Assembly: GCF_011317445.1 (NCBI RefSeq)
Contig: NZ_JAAAPL010000001.1
Coordinates: forward strand, 2,003,001-2,067,000
Length of the DNA stretch: 64,000 nucleotides
Origin: Chelativorans multitrophicus
Lineage (GTDB): Bacteria; Pseudomonadota; Alphaproteobacteria; Rhizobiales; Rhizobiaceae
Reading direction: 5' to 3'
Shown here: in pieces, positions 42,702 through 51,308 of the stretch
Position numbering within the stretch: the stretch's first letter is position 1
How the letters are laid out: the number at the start of each line of letters is the position of its first letter
Position numbers and translations under genes: made by a program
Notes under the pieces: model-generated
What the model was told of the DNA's origin: nothing
Database searches by the model: none
Seen by the model: the letters and a program-made list of their open reading frames with translations, nothing else

Positions 42702-43715
42702 ATGACCACAGCGCTTGCCCGCGAAAGCTCCATCATATCTCTTTCCACCCCAAAAACCATGAAGGCGGCGATCCTCACCGGTGCTGGAACAATCGCCATA
42801 AGGGACACTCCCGTGCCGGAGCCCGGCGAAGGCCAGATCCGCGTACGGCTGACGGGATGCGGCGTCTGCGCTTCCAACCTCGGGCCCTGGTCTGGGCCGG
42901 AATGGATGACATTTCCGACAGCTCCCGGTGCTCTGGGCCACGAGGGATGGGGTGAGGTCGATGCAGTAGGGCCCGGCGTGACTGGGCTCGAACCGGGCCA
43001 ACCGGTCGCGACGCTCTTCCAAAACAGCTATGCGGAATATGACGTTGGCGAGGCGAGCCAGGCCGTGACCCTACCGCCCGAACTCGCGCATATGCCATTC
43101 CCCGGCGAACCGCTTGGCTGCGCTATGAACATCTTCCGCCGCGCCCAAATCCAACCGGGTCAGACTGTCGCCATAATCGGCATCGGTTTCCTGGGTTCGA
43201 TCCTGACGCGGCTTGCAAGCCAGGCCGGCGCCGACGTGATCGCCATTTCACGGCGGGACTACGCACTGGCTATGGCGCTCCAGATGGGCGCGGCGCACAC
43301 CATCCCGATGCATGATCACAACGCCATCATCGAGCAGGTTCGGGCGCTCACCGGCGGCAGGTTTTGCGAGCGGGTGGTCGAGGCCACCGGCAAAGCCTGG
43401 CCGCTCGACCTGGCTGGCGAGCTCACCGCGGAGGGCGGTCGGCTGGTCATCGCCGGCTATCATCAGGATGGGCCGAGGCAGATCAACATGCAGCTGTGGA
43501 ACTGGCGCGGCTTCGACGTGGTCAACGCCCATGAGCGCGACCCCGCCATATATATCCGCGGCATGCGCGAGGCGGTGGATGCCGTAGTCTCCGGCAAGCT
43601 CGATCCAATGCCACTGATTACCGACATGTTTCCGCTCGCACGGCTGGACGATGCGCTCAACGCAACGCGCGACCGGCCGGATGGGTTTATGAAAGCAGTG
43701 GTGGGAATGACATGA
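42702..43715 (+). CDS. Medium-chain (zinc-type) alcohol dehydrogenase
   Basis: A 337-residue medium-chain dehydrogenase/reductase. N-terminal MKAAILTGAGTIAIRDTPVP and LTGCGVCASNLGPW hold the first zinc Cys, GHEGWGEV the conserved Glu; AIIGIGFLGSILTRLASQAG binds NAD(P). The structural zinc loop with four Cys is not evident. Start is uncertain: 42702 or 42759 (318 residues), neither with a strong ribosome site. It overlaps the next oxidoreductase as ATGA. Substrate unknown; with its partner it may oxidize or reduce a sugar or polyol. Confidence 0.82.
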   Translation: MTTALARESSIISLSTPKTMKAAILTGAGTIAIRDTPVPEPGEGQIRVRLTGCGVCASNLGPWSGPEWMTFPTAPGALGHEGWGEVDAVGPGVTGLEPGQPVATLFQNSYAEYDVGEASQAVTLPPELAHMPFPGEPLGCAMNIFRRAQIQPGQTVAIIGIGFLGSILTRLASQAGADVIAISRRDYALAMALQMGAAHTIPMHDHNAIIEQVRALTGGRFCERVVEATGKAWPLDLAGELTAEGGRLVIAGYHQDGPRQINMQLWNWRGFDVVNAHERDPAIYIRGMREAVDAVVSGKLDPMPLITDMFPLARLDDALNATRDRPDGFMKAVVGMT

Positions 43716-44758
43716 CGGCTATCGTCGATCATCCTCGCAAGAGCATATCGAAGAAGCTGCGGCTTGGCTTCCTCGGCGTGGGCTGGATCGGTCGTCATCG
43801 CATGAAGGCGCTGCTCGATTCGGGGGTCGCCGAAGCAGTTGCGGTGGCCGATCCATCCGAGGAATGCCTGGCGGAGGCTCGTAAAATCGCTCCCGCGGCA
43901 AAACCCGCCGGCGATCTCGATCGTCTGCTTGAGGAAGATATCGACGGCATCGTGATCGCAACACCGAGCGCAGACCATGCCGAACAGACACTCCAGGCGC
44001 TCGGCCGTGGCATTCCCGTTTTTTGCCAAAAACCGCTTGGCCGCAATCATCAGGAAGCGCGAGCCGTAGTCGACGCCGCAAGAGCTGCCGACCGGCTGCT
44101 CGGCCTCGACCTTTCCTATCGCTACACCCAGGCCATGCGGCGGATCCGACCCGTCATCGCCGATGGCGGCATTGGTCGCGTCCATGCGGTCGACCTCGTC
44201 TTCCACAATGCCTACGGTCCCGACAAGCCGTGGTTTTACGATCCGGCGCTGTCCGGCGGCGGCTGCGTGATCGATCTGGGGGTCCATCTGGTGGATCTGG
44301 CTCTCTGGACTCTTGGCTTTCCGCAGGTGGTTGATGTTTCGAGCCATCTTTTCGCCAAAGGGGAGTTGCTCTCGGCCGATCCTAAGGTGGTCGAAGATTT
44401 CGCCGTGGGCACCCTCACGCTGGAAACGGGCGCGGTCGTCCGCCTCGCCTGCTCCTGGCGGCTCAATGCCGGGCAGGATGCGGAGATTGCCGCCGCCTTC
44501 TACGGAACCGAAGGCGGGTCGGCATTGCGCAATGTGAACGGCTCATTCTACGATTTCGTTGCTGAGCGCTACCACGGCACCTCGCGTGAACAGCTCGCCC
44601 TCCCCCCGGACGACTGGGGCGGCCGCGCGGCGATCGATTGGGCCGTGCGCCTCTCGGCCGATCCCCGCTATGATCAGCAGGCCGAGCAGTTCGTAATGGT
44701 CGCAGAGGTGCTGGACCGCATCTATGGCCGGCAGTCGCTGCGCGTGGCGGCCGAATAG
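43712..44758 (+). CDS. Gfo/Idh/MocA family oxidoreductase
   Basis: A 348-residue NAD(P)-dependent sugar oxidoreductase. The N-terminal LGFLGVGWIGRHRM binds NAD; PVFCQKPLGRNHQEA is the conserved catalytic Lys motif (EKP variant QKP); GGGCVIDLGVHLVDLALWTL contains the usual active-site Asp and His. It is coupled to the alcohol dehydrogenase. Such pairs often interconvert keto-sugars or inositols; a role in sugar-nucleotide supply for the neighbouring glycan operon is only inferred. Confidence 0.88.
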   Translation: MTAIVDHPRKSISKKLRLGFLGVGWIGRHRMKALLDSGVAEAVAVADPSEECLAEARKIAPAAKPAGDLDRLLEEDIDGIVIATPSADHAEQTLQALGRGIPVFCQKPLGRNHQEARAVVDAARAADRLLGLDLSYRYTQAMRRIRPVIADGGIGRVHAVDLVFHNAYGPDKPWFYDPALSGGGCVIDLGVHLVDLALWTLGFPQVVDVSSHLFAKGELLSADPKVVEDFAVGTLTLETGAVVRLACSWRLNAGQDAEIAAAFYGTEGGSALRNVNGSFYDFVAERYHGTSREQLALPPDDWGGRAAIDWAVRLSADPRYDQQAEQFVMVAEVLDRIYGRQSLRVAAE

Positions 44759-44778
44759 CGCCAGGAGGGAGAAGATCC

Positions 44779-45078
44779 ATGTCCCAATTGCCGAACGAGG
44801 AGATCGAAGGGAGGCTCGTCGCCCAGCGCGAGGCGCTTGCCTTTGTGATCGCCCATATCGCTAGGATGGAGCAAAAAAACGAAGGCCGCGCGCGCGGCCT
44901 CCTCGAAGCGATGGAAGAGCACACGCTTTTTCAGGACCATCAGGAGGATCCCGGCGCCGTTCCATCCGGCGGTGCATTCGCCATCGAGGCAGCGGCGAAA
45001 AACGAATTCCGGCGCATCCTTTCCGACGCGCAGGGCCAACTGGCGGAGTTTTCCGACTGGCCGCCATCGGGTGCGTGA
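44779..45078 (+). CDS. Small hypothetical protein
   Basis: A 99-residue soluble helical protein (NEEIEGRLVAQREALAFVIA start; EAMEEHTLFQDHQEDPGAVP; AKNEFRRILSDAQ). A strong AGGAGGGAGAAG stretch precedes the ATG by 6 bases. It lies 20 bases after the oxidoreductase and probably belongs to its operon; it converges with the next gene with only 3 bases between. No family recognised. Confidence 0.7.
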   Translation: MSQLPNEEIEGRLVAQREALAFVIAHIARMEQKNEGRARGLLEAMEEHTLFQDHQEDPGAVPSGGAFAIEAAAKNEFRRILSDAQGQLAEFSDWPPSGA

Positions 45079-45081
45079 CCG

Positions 45082-45369
45082 TCAGACTTCGTCGAAACGC
45101 CCGCCCTCCCGCGAATTGTTGCGGCGGAAGACCTCTTCTTCCTCGTCTTCGGGCAGGGCGTCGTCGCTTTCCATATACGGATTGTCCTGCCCTTCCCCAT
45201 AATGCTCGTCGGTGTCGACGCGGCCGGAGCGGTCCAGGGGGACTGCCTTGCCGTCTTCGTTTCCGGCCGGGATGTCTTCTATCCCTCTCACAGCTTCCCA
45301 GTCGCCTTCCTCGCGCTTCGGGGCTTCGTCACGCACATCCTCGGGGACCTGCTTCCTGTTCTCCGCCAT
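45082..45369 (-). CDS. Acidic small hypothetical protein
   Basis: A 95-residue, highly acidic and probably disordered protein (MAENRKQVPEDVRDEAPKRE start; a DDALPEDEEEEVF run near the end). GGGAGA lies 8-9 bases before the ATG at 45369; an in-frame GTG at 45414 overlaps the CBS gene. It sits 19 bases behind the CBS gene, so the two are probably co-transcribed from the EcfG-like promoter at 45911. No function known. Confidence 0.65.
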   Translation of the reverse strand: MAENRKQVPEDVRDEAPKREEGDWEAVRGIEDIPAGNEDGKAVPLDRSGRVDTDEHYGEGQDNPYMESDDALPEDEEEEVFRRNNSREGGRFDEV

Positions 45370-45388
45370 ATCGGGGTCTCCCAGTCGC

Positions 45389-45844
45389 TTAAAGGCGCGC
45401 CGCGCCGTCGCCACCCGTTTGGCTATGCAATCCGCCGGGCCGCGAAATGCCGGTCAGCGCCTCTCCGGCAGGATCCTTGCCGTCGGTAAATGCGATATCG
45501 CCCAGCGAGAGAATGCCGACCAGACGCTTGTCGCGATTCACCACAGGCAACCGGCGAATCTGCTGGTCGGCCATATTGTGGGCGATGTCGTCGGTGTCCT
45601 CATCCTCGAAGCAGTATCTGATCTCACGGGTCATCACATCGCTGACAGGGCATTCGGGACCGAGCCCTTTCGCGACGGCGCGCACGGCGATGTCGCGATC
45701 GGTGATCATGCCGACCAGCCTGTCATTGTCGCCGACAGGCAGCGACCCGGCGTCGATTTCCGCCATTATGCGCGCCGCATCCTCGATAGTGTCGTCGGGG
45801 CTCGCCACGCGCACGTCACGCGTCATTACCTCGCTCACTCTCAT
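45389..45844 (-). CDS. CBS-domain pair protein
   Basis: A 151-residue protein made of two CBS motifs that would bind an adenosine ligand (AMP, ATP or NAD) as a Bateman module. First motif: MTRDVRVASPDDTIEDAARI, then GSLPVGDNDRLVGMITDRDI. Second: CPVSDVMTREIRYCFEDEDT, then IRRLPVVNRDKRLVGILSLG. There is no catalytic domain. Such stand-alone proteins are common among alphaproteobacterial stress genes, in line with the EcfG-like promoter upstream. Confidence 0.9.
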   Translation of the reverse strand: MRVSEVMTRDVRVASPDDTIEDAARIMAEIDAGSLPVGDNDRLVGMITDRDIAVRAVAKGLGPECPVSDVMTREIRYCFEDEDTDDIAHNMADQQIRRLPVVNRDKRLVGILSLGDIAFTDGKDPAGEALTGISRPGGLHSQTGGDGAARL

Positions 45845-45910
45845 CGTAACCTCTCATGTCCTGGCTGGTTCGTTCGGGACACGCACTTTTGCAGCACATC
45901 CCATCGAACC

Positions 45911-45935
45911 AACGGACGCCGCGGGACGGTGTTCC
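45911..45935 (-). promoter_or_regulatory. EcfG-type promoter of the CBS gene
   Basis: Read leftward: GGAAC (45935-45931), 16 bases, CGTT (45914-45911), an exact consensus match. The gene starts at 45844. Confidence 0.78.
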
Positions 45936-45971
45936 CCCGCAGTGACAAATTTTGAGAAGAACTCCAGCGCC

Positions 45972-46151
45972 TCAACCCAGTTCACGCACCATATTGGCTT
46001 CCTGTTCTAGGATCGCGGCAACCTCTTCACGGCTCAAATGCGTCAGCATCAGGCTCACGCAGCACTCGAGATAGGTGATGGAGGATCGCCGGAGAAACTC
46101 GTTCGTCTGCTCCTGCGACAAGCGGTCAATCTTTCGTTGCCGATTGGGCAT
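45972..46151 (-). CDS. Small helical protein downstream of the oxidase cluster
   Basis: A 59-residue protein (MPNRQRKIDRLSQEQTNEFL start; LSREEVAAILEQEANMVREL end). AGGAG lies about 10 bases upstream. An in-frame GTG at 46247 would add 32 residues (MEFFPDAAEPTPLK) and start just after the stop of the previous gene; I cannot decide between them. No family recognised. Confidence 0.55.
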   Translation of the reverse strand: MPNRQRKIDRLSQEQTNEFLRRSSITYLECCVSLMLTHLSREEVAAILEQEANMVRELG

Positions 46152-46253
46152 TTCCTTGCTCTCCTGCGGGGCCAGCGCCGCCGGTTGTGTTGGATTTCCA
46201 ATCGCCTTGAGGGGAGTTGGTTCCGCCGCGTCAGGAAAGAATTCCACCCTCTT

Positions 46254-46634
46254 TCAGCGGCCGGGAGCGCAGGAGGAGAGCACCGCCACGGCAAGGCCCG
46301 ACCAGAGGATTCCGGCAAGCGAAAGCAGATTGAGAAAGAAGGATATCCTATCGTAAATCCGTGGCTCGGTGATCCCCTCGCTAATCCCGAGGAGCCGAGC
46401 GAAGGCGCGCTGGCAAAAGAGGATCAGCACCAGCGGGAGCGCGATCGCCACAGTAACGGCAGCAAGCGTGATCGTCGCCGCCAACGGCGAAGCGGCAAGC
46501 GCGCAGATCGCTGTATGCGCCGCATATACAAGGGTAAGATGCATGCCCCAGAGCAGAAGGCCGATGGTAAGATAGAAAAGCACGGGAAGGAGCTTTCCCC
46601 GTTCCGGCCTCCGCATTTCGTCGAGCCTGGTCAT
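46254..46634 (-). CDS. Small membrane protein of the oxidase cluster
   Basis: A 126-residue protein with about three membrane segments (residues 16-38, 47-75 and 97-120). It begins 4 bases after the fused oxidase subunit gene and is surely co-transcribed. Position and size suggest an accessory or subunit-IV-like protein of the terminal oxidase, but the sequence itself does not show a family motif I can name. Confidence 0.7.
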   Translation of the reverse strand: MTRLDEMRRPERGKLLPVLFYLTIGLLLWGMHLTLVYAAHTAICALAASPLAATITLAAVTVAIALPLVLILFCQRAFARLLGISEGITEPRIYDRISFFLNLLSLAGILWSGLAVAVLSSCAPGR

Positions 46635-46638
46635 TGCT

Positions 46639-49176
46639 TCACCCCGCCAGCCTTGGAAAGCCGTGCACGAGCACGAGGCCGAAAAGCATTTGCGCCGCCG
46701 CGTAGTAATAGAGCAGTGCCGCGTTCTCGTAGGTCACGCGGCGTTCGCGGTCGAGCCGGCCCGTGAGATAACGCGCAATGGCGAAGGCCGCGAGTATGAA
46801 ACAGGCAAATACAAGCTGGAAGTTGAGCACGCTCGCCATATAGACCATGGCGCCGTAAGAATTCTCCGCAGGTCGCAAGCCGGTCGACAAATGTCCCCAA
46901 AGCTCGGCCAGAAAGGCAGCGACGAGGCACCCGGCCGCAAGCGCGATAAGCGGCGGAACGGCAGGCTCCCTCCGGCCGGGTATCGGCAGCATCGGGCGAG
47001 TAAGCGCCATCGCTATTGTTCCTGCGATGACCAGGAAGGCGGTCCCGATCGGCCAGCCGGCCCCTGGCAGGTCAGGCGATCCTCGCGGGGCCCACACCTC
47101 CGGTGAGACGATCCAGAGGTAGAGGTAGGAGAAGACATAGGCGATGTAGAGCGAGGAGGCGACGAGCATGAGCACTACCATCGCCCACCACGCATGCGAT
47201 TTGGGTCCCGCCATATAGGTGGGCAGCTTTATGCCCGCGCCGATATCGACCTCGCCCTTGCCCGGTCCATGATCGAGCTTCCAGCCCCAGAAGATGCAGG
47301 CACCGATGGAGATCACGGCGCAGACAAGAGCAATCGCCACGGCCTTGATGGTCAGAAGCAGGAAGGCTGCCGCCATGAATACCGCCGCGACCAGTTGCGA
47401 CCAGCCGGGCCCGGGCATCCGGATGATGTATTGCGGCCGGGCATCCACTGGGCTGGTGACGATCGTCTCACGCCCGCCGGTCGGCGCGCCGGGCAGGAAG
47501 TGCCGCCCCTCCTCCACCTCGCGGGCAAGGTTCGGTTGATCCCACAGCGGATCGCGGCTCGTCACGAAGGGAATGCTGCGTGTCGAATAGGCGCCTGTCG
47601 GCAGCCATTCCAAAGTCCCCGCCTTCCAGGGATCGTCCACGCTTTTGTCGATGGTCGGCCGGAAGCGCAGGAAGAGGTCGATCACGAAAAGGGCGACGCC
47701 CGCCGCAAGAATATAGGAGCCCACCGTCGAGACCATGTTGAGTGCGTTCCAGCCGAGCCCGTCCGGATAGGTCCGTACCCGGCGCGGCATGCCGAGAAGC
47801 CCGGCCATGTGCATCGGGAAGAAGGTCACGTTGAAGCCGATGAACATCAGCCAGAACACCCATCGCCCGAGCCGCTCGGAGAGCATGTTCCGGCTGAAGG
47901 CGGGTATCCAATAATAGAAGGTGGCGAAGAGCGGGAAGACCATCCCGCCGATCAGCACATAGTGAAAGTGGGCAACGACGAAATAGGTGTCGTGCACCTG
48001 AAAGTCGATCGGCACCAGCGCAACCATGACGCCCGTCACCCCGCCCACCGTGAAGATGAAGAGAAAACCGAGTACGAAGAGCGACGGCGTCGTAATGCGG
48101 AACCGCTCCTTGCTGGAAGCGATGGTGGCGATCCAGGAAAAGACCTGGATTCCCGATGGAATCGCCACCGCCATACTGGCGGCTGAAAAGAAGCCGAGGC
48201 TGAGCGAGGGGATGCCCGTCGTGAACATATGGTGCACCCATAGGCCGAAGGAGAAGAACCCGGTTCCGATGAGCGCGACGACTATGAGACGGTAGCCCAC
48301 CAGCGGGTGCCTCGCCATGGTGGGCACGATCATGGAGACCAAGCCCGCCGCGGGCAGGAAGATGATGTAGACTTCCGGATGGCCGAAAAACCAGAAGAGG
48401 TGCTGCCAAAGCAGCGGATCGCCGCCCCTCTCCGCGGTAAAAAACGGCCAGCCGAAGGAGCGCTCGATCTCCAGCAGCATCGTGGCGAGGATCACGGCCG
48501 GAAACGCTATCATGATCATCGCCGCGAAGATCAGCATCGCCCAGGCGAAGATCGGCATGCGCGTGAGAGACATGCCCGGCGGGCGCGTCCTGAGTGTGCC
48601 GACGATGATCTCGATTGCGCCTGCAATGGCCGAGATCTCGATGAAGCCGATGCCCAGCAGCCAGAAATCCGCGTTGTCGCCGGGCGAATATTCCTTCAGC
48701 GTCAGCGGCGGATACATGAACCAGCCGCCCTTCGGCGCCAGATCGTAAAAGACAGTGGAGAAGAAGACGAGCCCGCCGACGATATAGGCCCAGATGGCGA
48801 AGGCGGAAAGCCGAGGAAAGGGAAGGTCGCGCGCCGCCAGCATCTGCGGCAGCAGCATCACCCCCAGCGCCTCCACCACCGGCACGGCGAAGAGGAACAT
48901 CATCGTCGTGCCATGCACGGTGAAGATCTGGTTGTAAAAATCCTGCCCTACAAGGTCATTTTCCGGCACCGCGAGCTGTGTGCGCATGATCAGGCCGAGA
49001 ATGCCGGCGAGGATGAAGAACAGGAATGCGGCGCCCACATAGAGTATGCCGATCACCTGATTGTTGACCGCGGAGATAAGCCGGAAACCGCCGGGGATCT
49101 TCCAGGCGCGTTCGAGTTCCTGGAGTTCGCCAGGCGGGCGCGGGAGTTTGTTCGGAAGCTCCTTGAACTTGGCCAT
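46639..49176 (-). CDS. ctaD: Cytochrome c oxidase subunits I and III fused
   Basis: An 845-residue fusion. The first 560 residues are subunit I of an aa3/caa3 heme-copper oxidase: heme ligand His88 in TVHGTTMMF, CuB ligand His266 with the cross-linked Tyr270 in GHPEVY, CuB His315-His316 in WVHHMF, and heme His403/405 in VAHFHYV. From about residue 620 a seven-segment subunit III follows (SHAWWAMVVLMLVASSLYIA, NFQLVFACFILAAFAIARYL). It reduces O2 to water and pumps protons. ATG at 49176 has GGAG 8 bases upstream. Confidence 0.95.
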   Translation of the reverse strand: MAKFKELPNKLPRPPGELQELERAWKIPGGFRLISAVNNQVIGILYVGAAFLFFILAGILGLIMRTQLAVPENDLVGQDFYNQIFTVHGTTMMFLFAVPVVEALGVMLLPQMLAARDLPFPRLSAFAIWAYIVGGLVFFSTVFYDLAPKGGWFMYPPLTLKEYSPGDNADFWLLGIGFIEISAIAGAIEIIVGTLRTRPPGMSLTRMPIFAWAMLIFAAMIMIAFPAVILATMLLEIERSFGWPFFTAERGGDPLLWQHLFWFFGHPEVYIIFLPAAGLVSMIVPTMARHPLVGYRLIVVALIGTGFFSFGLWVHHMFTTGIPSLSLGFFSAASMAVAIPSGIQVFSWIATIASSKERFRITTPSLFVLGFLFIFTVGGVTGVMVALVPIDFQVHDTYFVVAHFHYVLIGGMVFPLFATFYYWIPAFSRNMLSERLGRWVFWLMFIGFNVTFFPMHMAGLLGMPRRVRTYPDGLGWNALNMVSTVGSYILAAGVALFVIDLFLRFRPTIDKSVDDPWKAGTLEWLPTGAYSTRSIPFVTSRDPLWDQPNLAREVEEGRHFLPGAPTGGRETIVTSPVDARPQYIIRMPGPGWSQLVAAVFMAAAFLLLTIKAVAIALVCAVISIGACIFWGWKLDHGPGKGEVDIGAGIKLPTYMAGPKSHAWWAMVVLMLVASSLYIAYVFSYLYLWIVSPEVWAPRGSPDLPGAGWPIGTAFLVIAGTIAMALTRPMLPIPGRREPAVPPLIALAAGCLVAAFLAELWGHLSTGLRPAENSYGAMVYMASVLNFQLVFACFILAAFAIARYLTGRLDRERRVTYENAALLYYYAAAQMLFGLVLVHGFPRLAG

Positions 49177-49179
49177 CAA

Positions 49180-50172
49180 CTACTCCAGGCTGTCCAGATA
49201 GGCGGCGAGTGCCGTAAGCTCCTCTTCCCCGAACTGGCGGAAGGGCGGCATCTTGTTCTCAGGCTTGATGTGCTGGTTCTCGACGATCCAGCGCGCGAAC
49301 GCGTCTACGTCATTGGGCATCATCCCTGCCGCGAGCGACATGCGGCTGCCCACATGGGTAAGATCGGGACCGATGCGCCCGCGCGCCTCGGTGCCGCGCA
49401 CCTGATGGCAGCCGCCGCACCCGTTTTCGAGAAAAACTTGGCGCCCGCGCGCCTCGCCTTCCGTCAAGGGCTCCGGCGCCGGCCCCGCTTCGCGCGCAAG
49501 CCAGGCGTCGTATTCGTCGGGTGCCATCGCAACAACGTAGAAGGCCATCAGCGCATGGGCCCCGCCACAATATTCCGCGCATTGCCCACGGCTGATGCCA
49601 GGCGCGGTCGCCTCCACCACCACCTCGTTGGTTCGTCCGGGGATCATGTCGAGTTTTCCGGCGATCTGCGGCGCCCAGAAGCTATGGATCACATTGTCGG
49701 ATTCCAGCCGCAGGCGGACGGGCCGGCCCGCCGGCAGGCGCAACTCATTGGCGCTTACGATTTCCTCTCCATCAGGCCCCTGATAGACGACTTCCCACCA
49801 CCAGAGCTTTCCAATGATGGTCACCGTGGCCTCGCCTTCCCGCGCGCTTCGCACGGCACCGGCCTGCATGACGAACAGCCCATAGATGAACAGGCCGGTG
49901 AGCACCACGATCGGCAGCACGACGCCGCCGCCGATAATCACGCGGTCGCCGCCGAGCCACGACCGCCAGCGCAGCGGCCCGTAAAGCGCGAGCGCCATCA
50001 GGACAACCACCATCAGAGTCACGGCGACGCTCACCCCGGTGGCGGTCCAGAAGAGCGGGTCGATCCTGAGCGCCTCCACGCCGCTCGGTGAAAGCGCCGA
50101 CTGCACGCCCGAGCAACCCGAAAGCGCCGAGGCAATTGACAGAAGAACCACCCGCCCCGCGCCGCGCCTCAT
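49180..50172 (-). CDS. ctaC: Cytochrome c oxidase subunit II with C-terminal cytochrome c domain
   Basis: A 330-residue caa3-type subunit II. Lipobox ALSGC (Cys20), two membrane helices (about 45-66 and 78-102), the CuA site with His163, Cys198, Cys202, His206 and Met209 (GQCAEYCGGAHALM), then a cytochrome c domain with CGGCH at 252-256 and an axial Met in NKMPPF. It takes electrons from a c-type cytochrome and passes them to subunit I. Three bases separate its stop from the ctaD start; its own start overlaps the triheme cytochrome gene as ATGA. Confidence 0.95.
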   Translation of the reverse strand: MRRGAGRVVLLSIASALSGCSGVQSALSPSGVEALRIDPLFWTATGVSVAVTLMVVVLMALALYGPLRWRSWLGGDRVIIGGGVVLPIVVLTGLFIYGLFVMQAGAVRSAREGEATVTIIGKLWWWEVVYQGPDGEEIVSANELRLPAGRPVRLRLESDNVIHSFWAPQIAGKLDMIPGRTNEVVVEATAPGISRGQCAEYCGGAHALMAFYVVAMAPDEYDAWLAREAGPAPEPLTEGEARGRQVFLENGCGGCHQVRGTEARGRIGPDLTHVGSRMSLAAGMMPNDVDAFARWIVENQHIKPENKMPPFRQFGEEELTALAAYLDSLE

Positions 50173-51308
50173 TGCCGCGCCTCCGGCCCGGCTGAAGCTT
50201 CACCCCCTGTTCCCCCTGCGCGCGAGGCGAAATAGGCCGCAAGATCCCGAATCTGCTGCTCGCTCAGCCGCTCCGCGATCGGCATCATGATTTCACTGTA
50301 GACGGAGCCTTTGCGGACCCCGCTCCGAAACAGCGAGAGCTGCGTGGAAATGTACTCGGCTGACAACCCGTCCAGGCGGGGGAACTGGCCGGACGTATTC
50401 GCGCCATGGCAGGAGAGGCACGCAGGAATGTCATCTGCCCGCGCACCGTTGCGTGCGATCTCCGCGCCCCGTGCGGCCGCTTCCATGTCCACGCCGGCAG
50501 CCGATGGAAGAACGCGCTCCTCCGCATAATGCCTTGCGAGCTGTTCAATTTCCTCGGGAGCAAGTGCCGCCGCGATCGGTTCCATCATGCCGCTTTCGCG
50601 CTCGCCGCTCGCATACTCTTCGAGCGCGCGCAGAAGATAAGGCGCTTTCTGCCCGGCAATCCCGGGCGCAAGATGATGCACCGGAGGATTGTTCTCGTCT
50701 CCGTGGCAGTTGGCGCACAGGGTTTCCGTGGCGTTCTGCCCGCCGAAAGTGAATTCCACCTCGCCTGTTCCGCTCCTCCTTCCCGCCAGTGCGGCATAGT
50801 CCTGCGCTCCGCTTTCCGGCAGCCGCTCCAGGAATGCCACCAGCGCCCAGATCTCGTCTTCGCGCTCAAGAGCAGGCCAGGATGGCATTCCGGTAAATTT
50901 GAGCCCGTGCTTCACGATCCAGAAGAGTTCCGCCGCGTCCCAATCCTCGGCGGCGTGCGTGAGCGGCGGCGGCGCCGGGTACATCTCGGCCGCTATCGGA
51001 TTTTGCTCAGTGCCGGGCGATGCATGGCAGGGCGCGCATCCCAGATCGAAATGCCTTGCGCCAAGCGCCGCCAGCCGCTCGTCCGAAAGATCTGGGACGT
51101 CGACCCCCATGCTTCGAGTGGCCACCGACCGCGTGAGCGTGAGGCGGATAAGCATGTTGGTGATATCGAAATGCTGGCGGGATGCAGCGACATTATAGAG
51201 GCCCGAAAGGATAAAAACCCCGCCGAGCAAGCCCGCGCCGGCCAGGGCGAGGACAGCGCCCAGGCCAACCGCTCTCCACCAGCCGCGGTCAAGTCGGCGC
51301 ATAATCAT
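50169..51308 (-). CDS. Membrane-anchored triheme cytochrome c
   Basis: A 379-residue protein with an N-terminal signal-anchor helix (about residues 12-36) and three cytochrome c domains with heme motifs CAPCH (91-95), CANCH (198-202) and CLSCH (297-301). It lies in the periplasm and would deliver electrons to the CuA/cytochrome c domain of subunit II, perhaps from alcohol or sugar dehydrogenases; its layout resembles dehydrogenase-type triheme cytochromes. The ATG at 51308 overlaps the ctaG stop as ATGA; ATG 51302 is an alternative. Confidence 0.9.
   Translation of the reverse strand: MIMRRLDRGWWRAVGLGAVLALAGAGLLGGVFILSGLYNVAASRQHFDITNMLIRLTLTRSVATRSMGVDVPDLSDERLAALGARHFDLGCAPCHASPGTEQNPIAAEMYPAPPPLTHAAEDWDAAELFWIVKHGLKFTGMPSWPALEREDEIWALVAFLERLPESGAQDYAALAGRRSGTGEVEFTFGGQNATETLCANCHGDENNPPVHHLAPGIAGQKAPYLLRALEEYASGERESGMMEPIAAALAPEEIEQLARHYAEERVLPSAAGVDMEAAARGAEIARNGARADDIPACLSCHGANTSGQFPRLDGLSAEYISTQLSLFRSGVRKGSVYSEIMMPIAERLSEQQIRDLAAYFASRAGGTGGEASAGPEARQ

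Noticed and set aside
48307..50091. Long rightward frame of 594 codons opposite the oxidase genes
   Set aside because: It is the antisense of subunits I and II; its Arg/His/Asp-rich composition is the usual shadow of a GC-rich membrane-protein gene. The same holds for 47194-48186.
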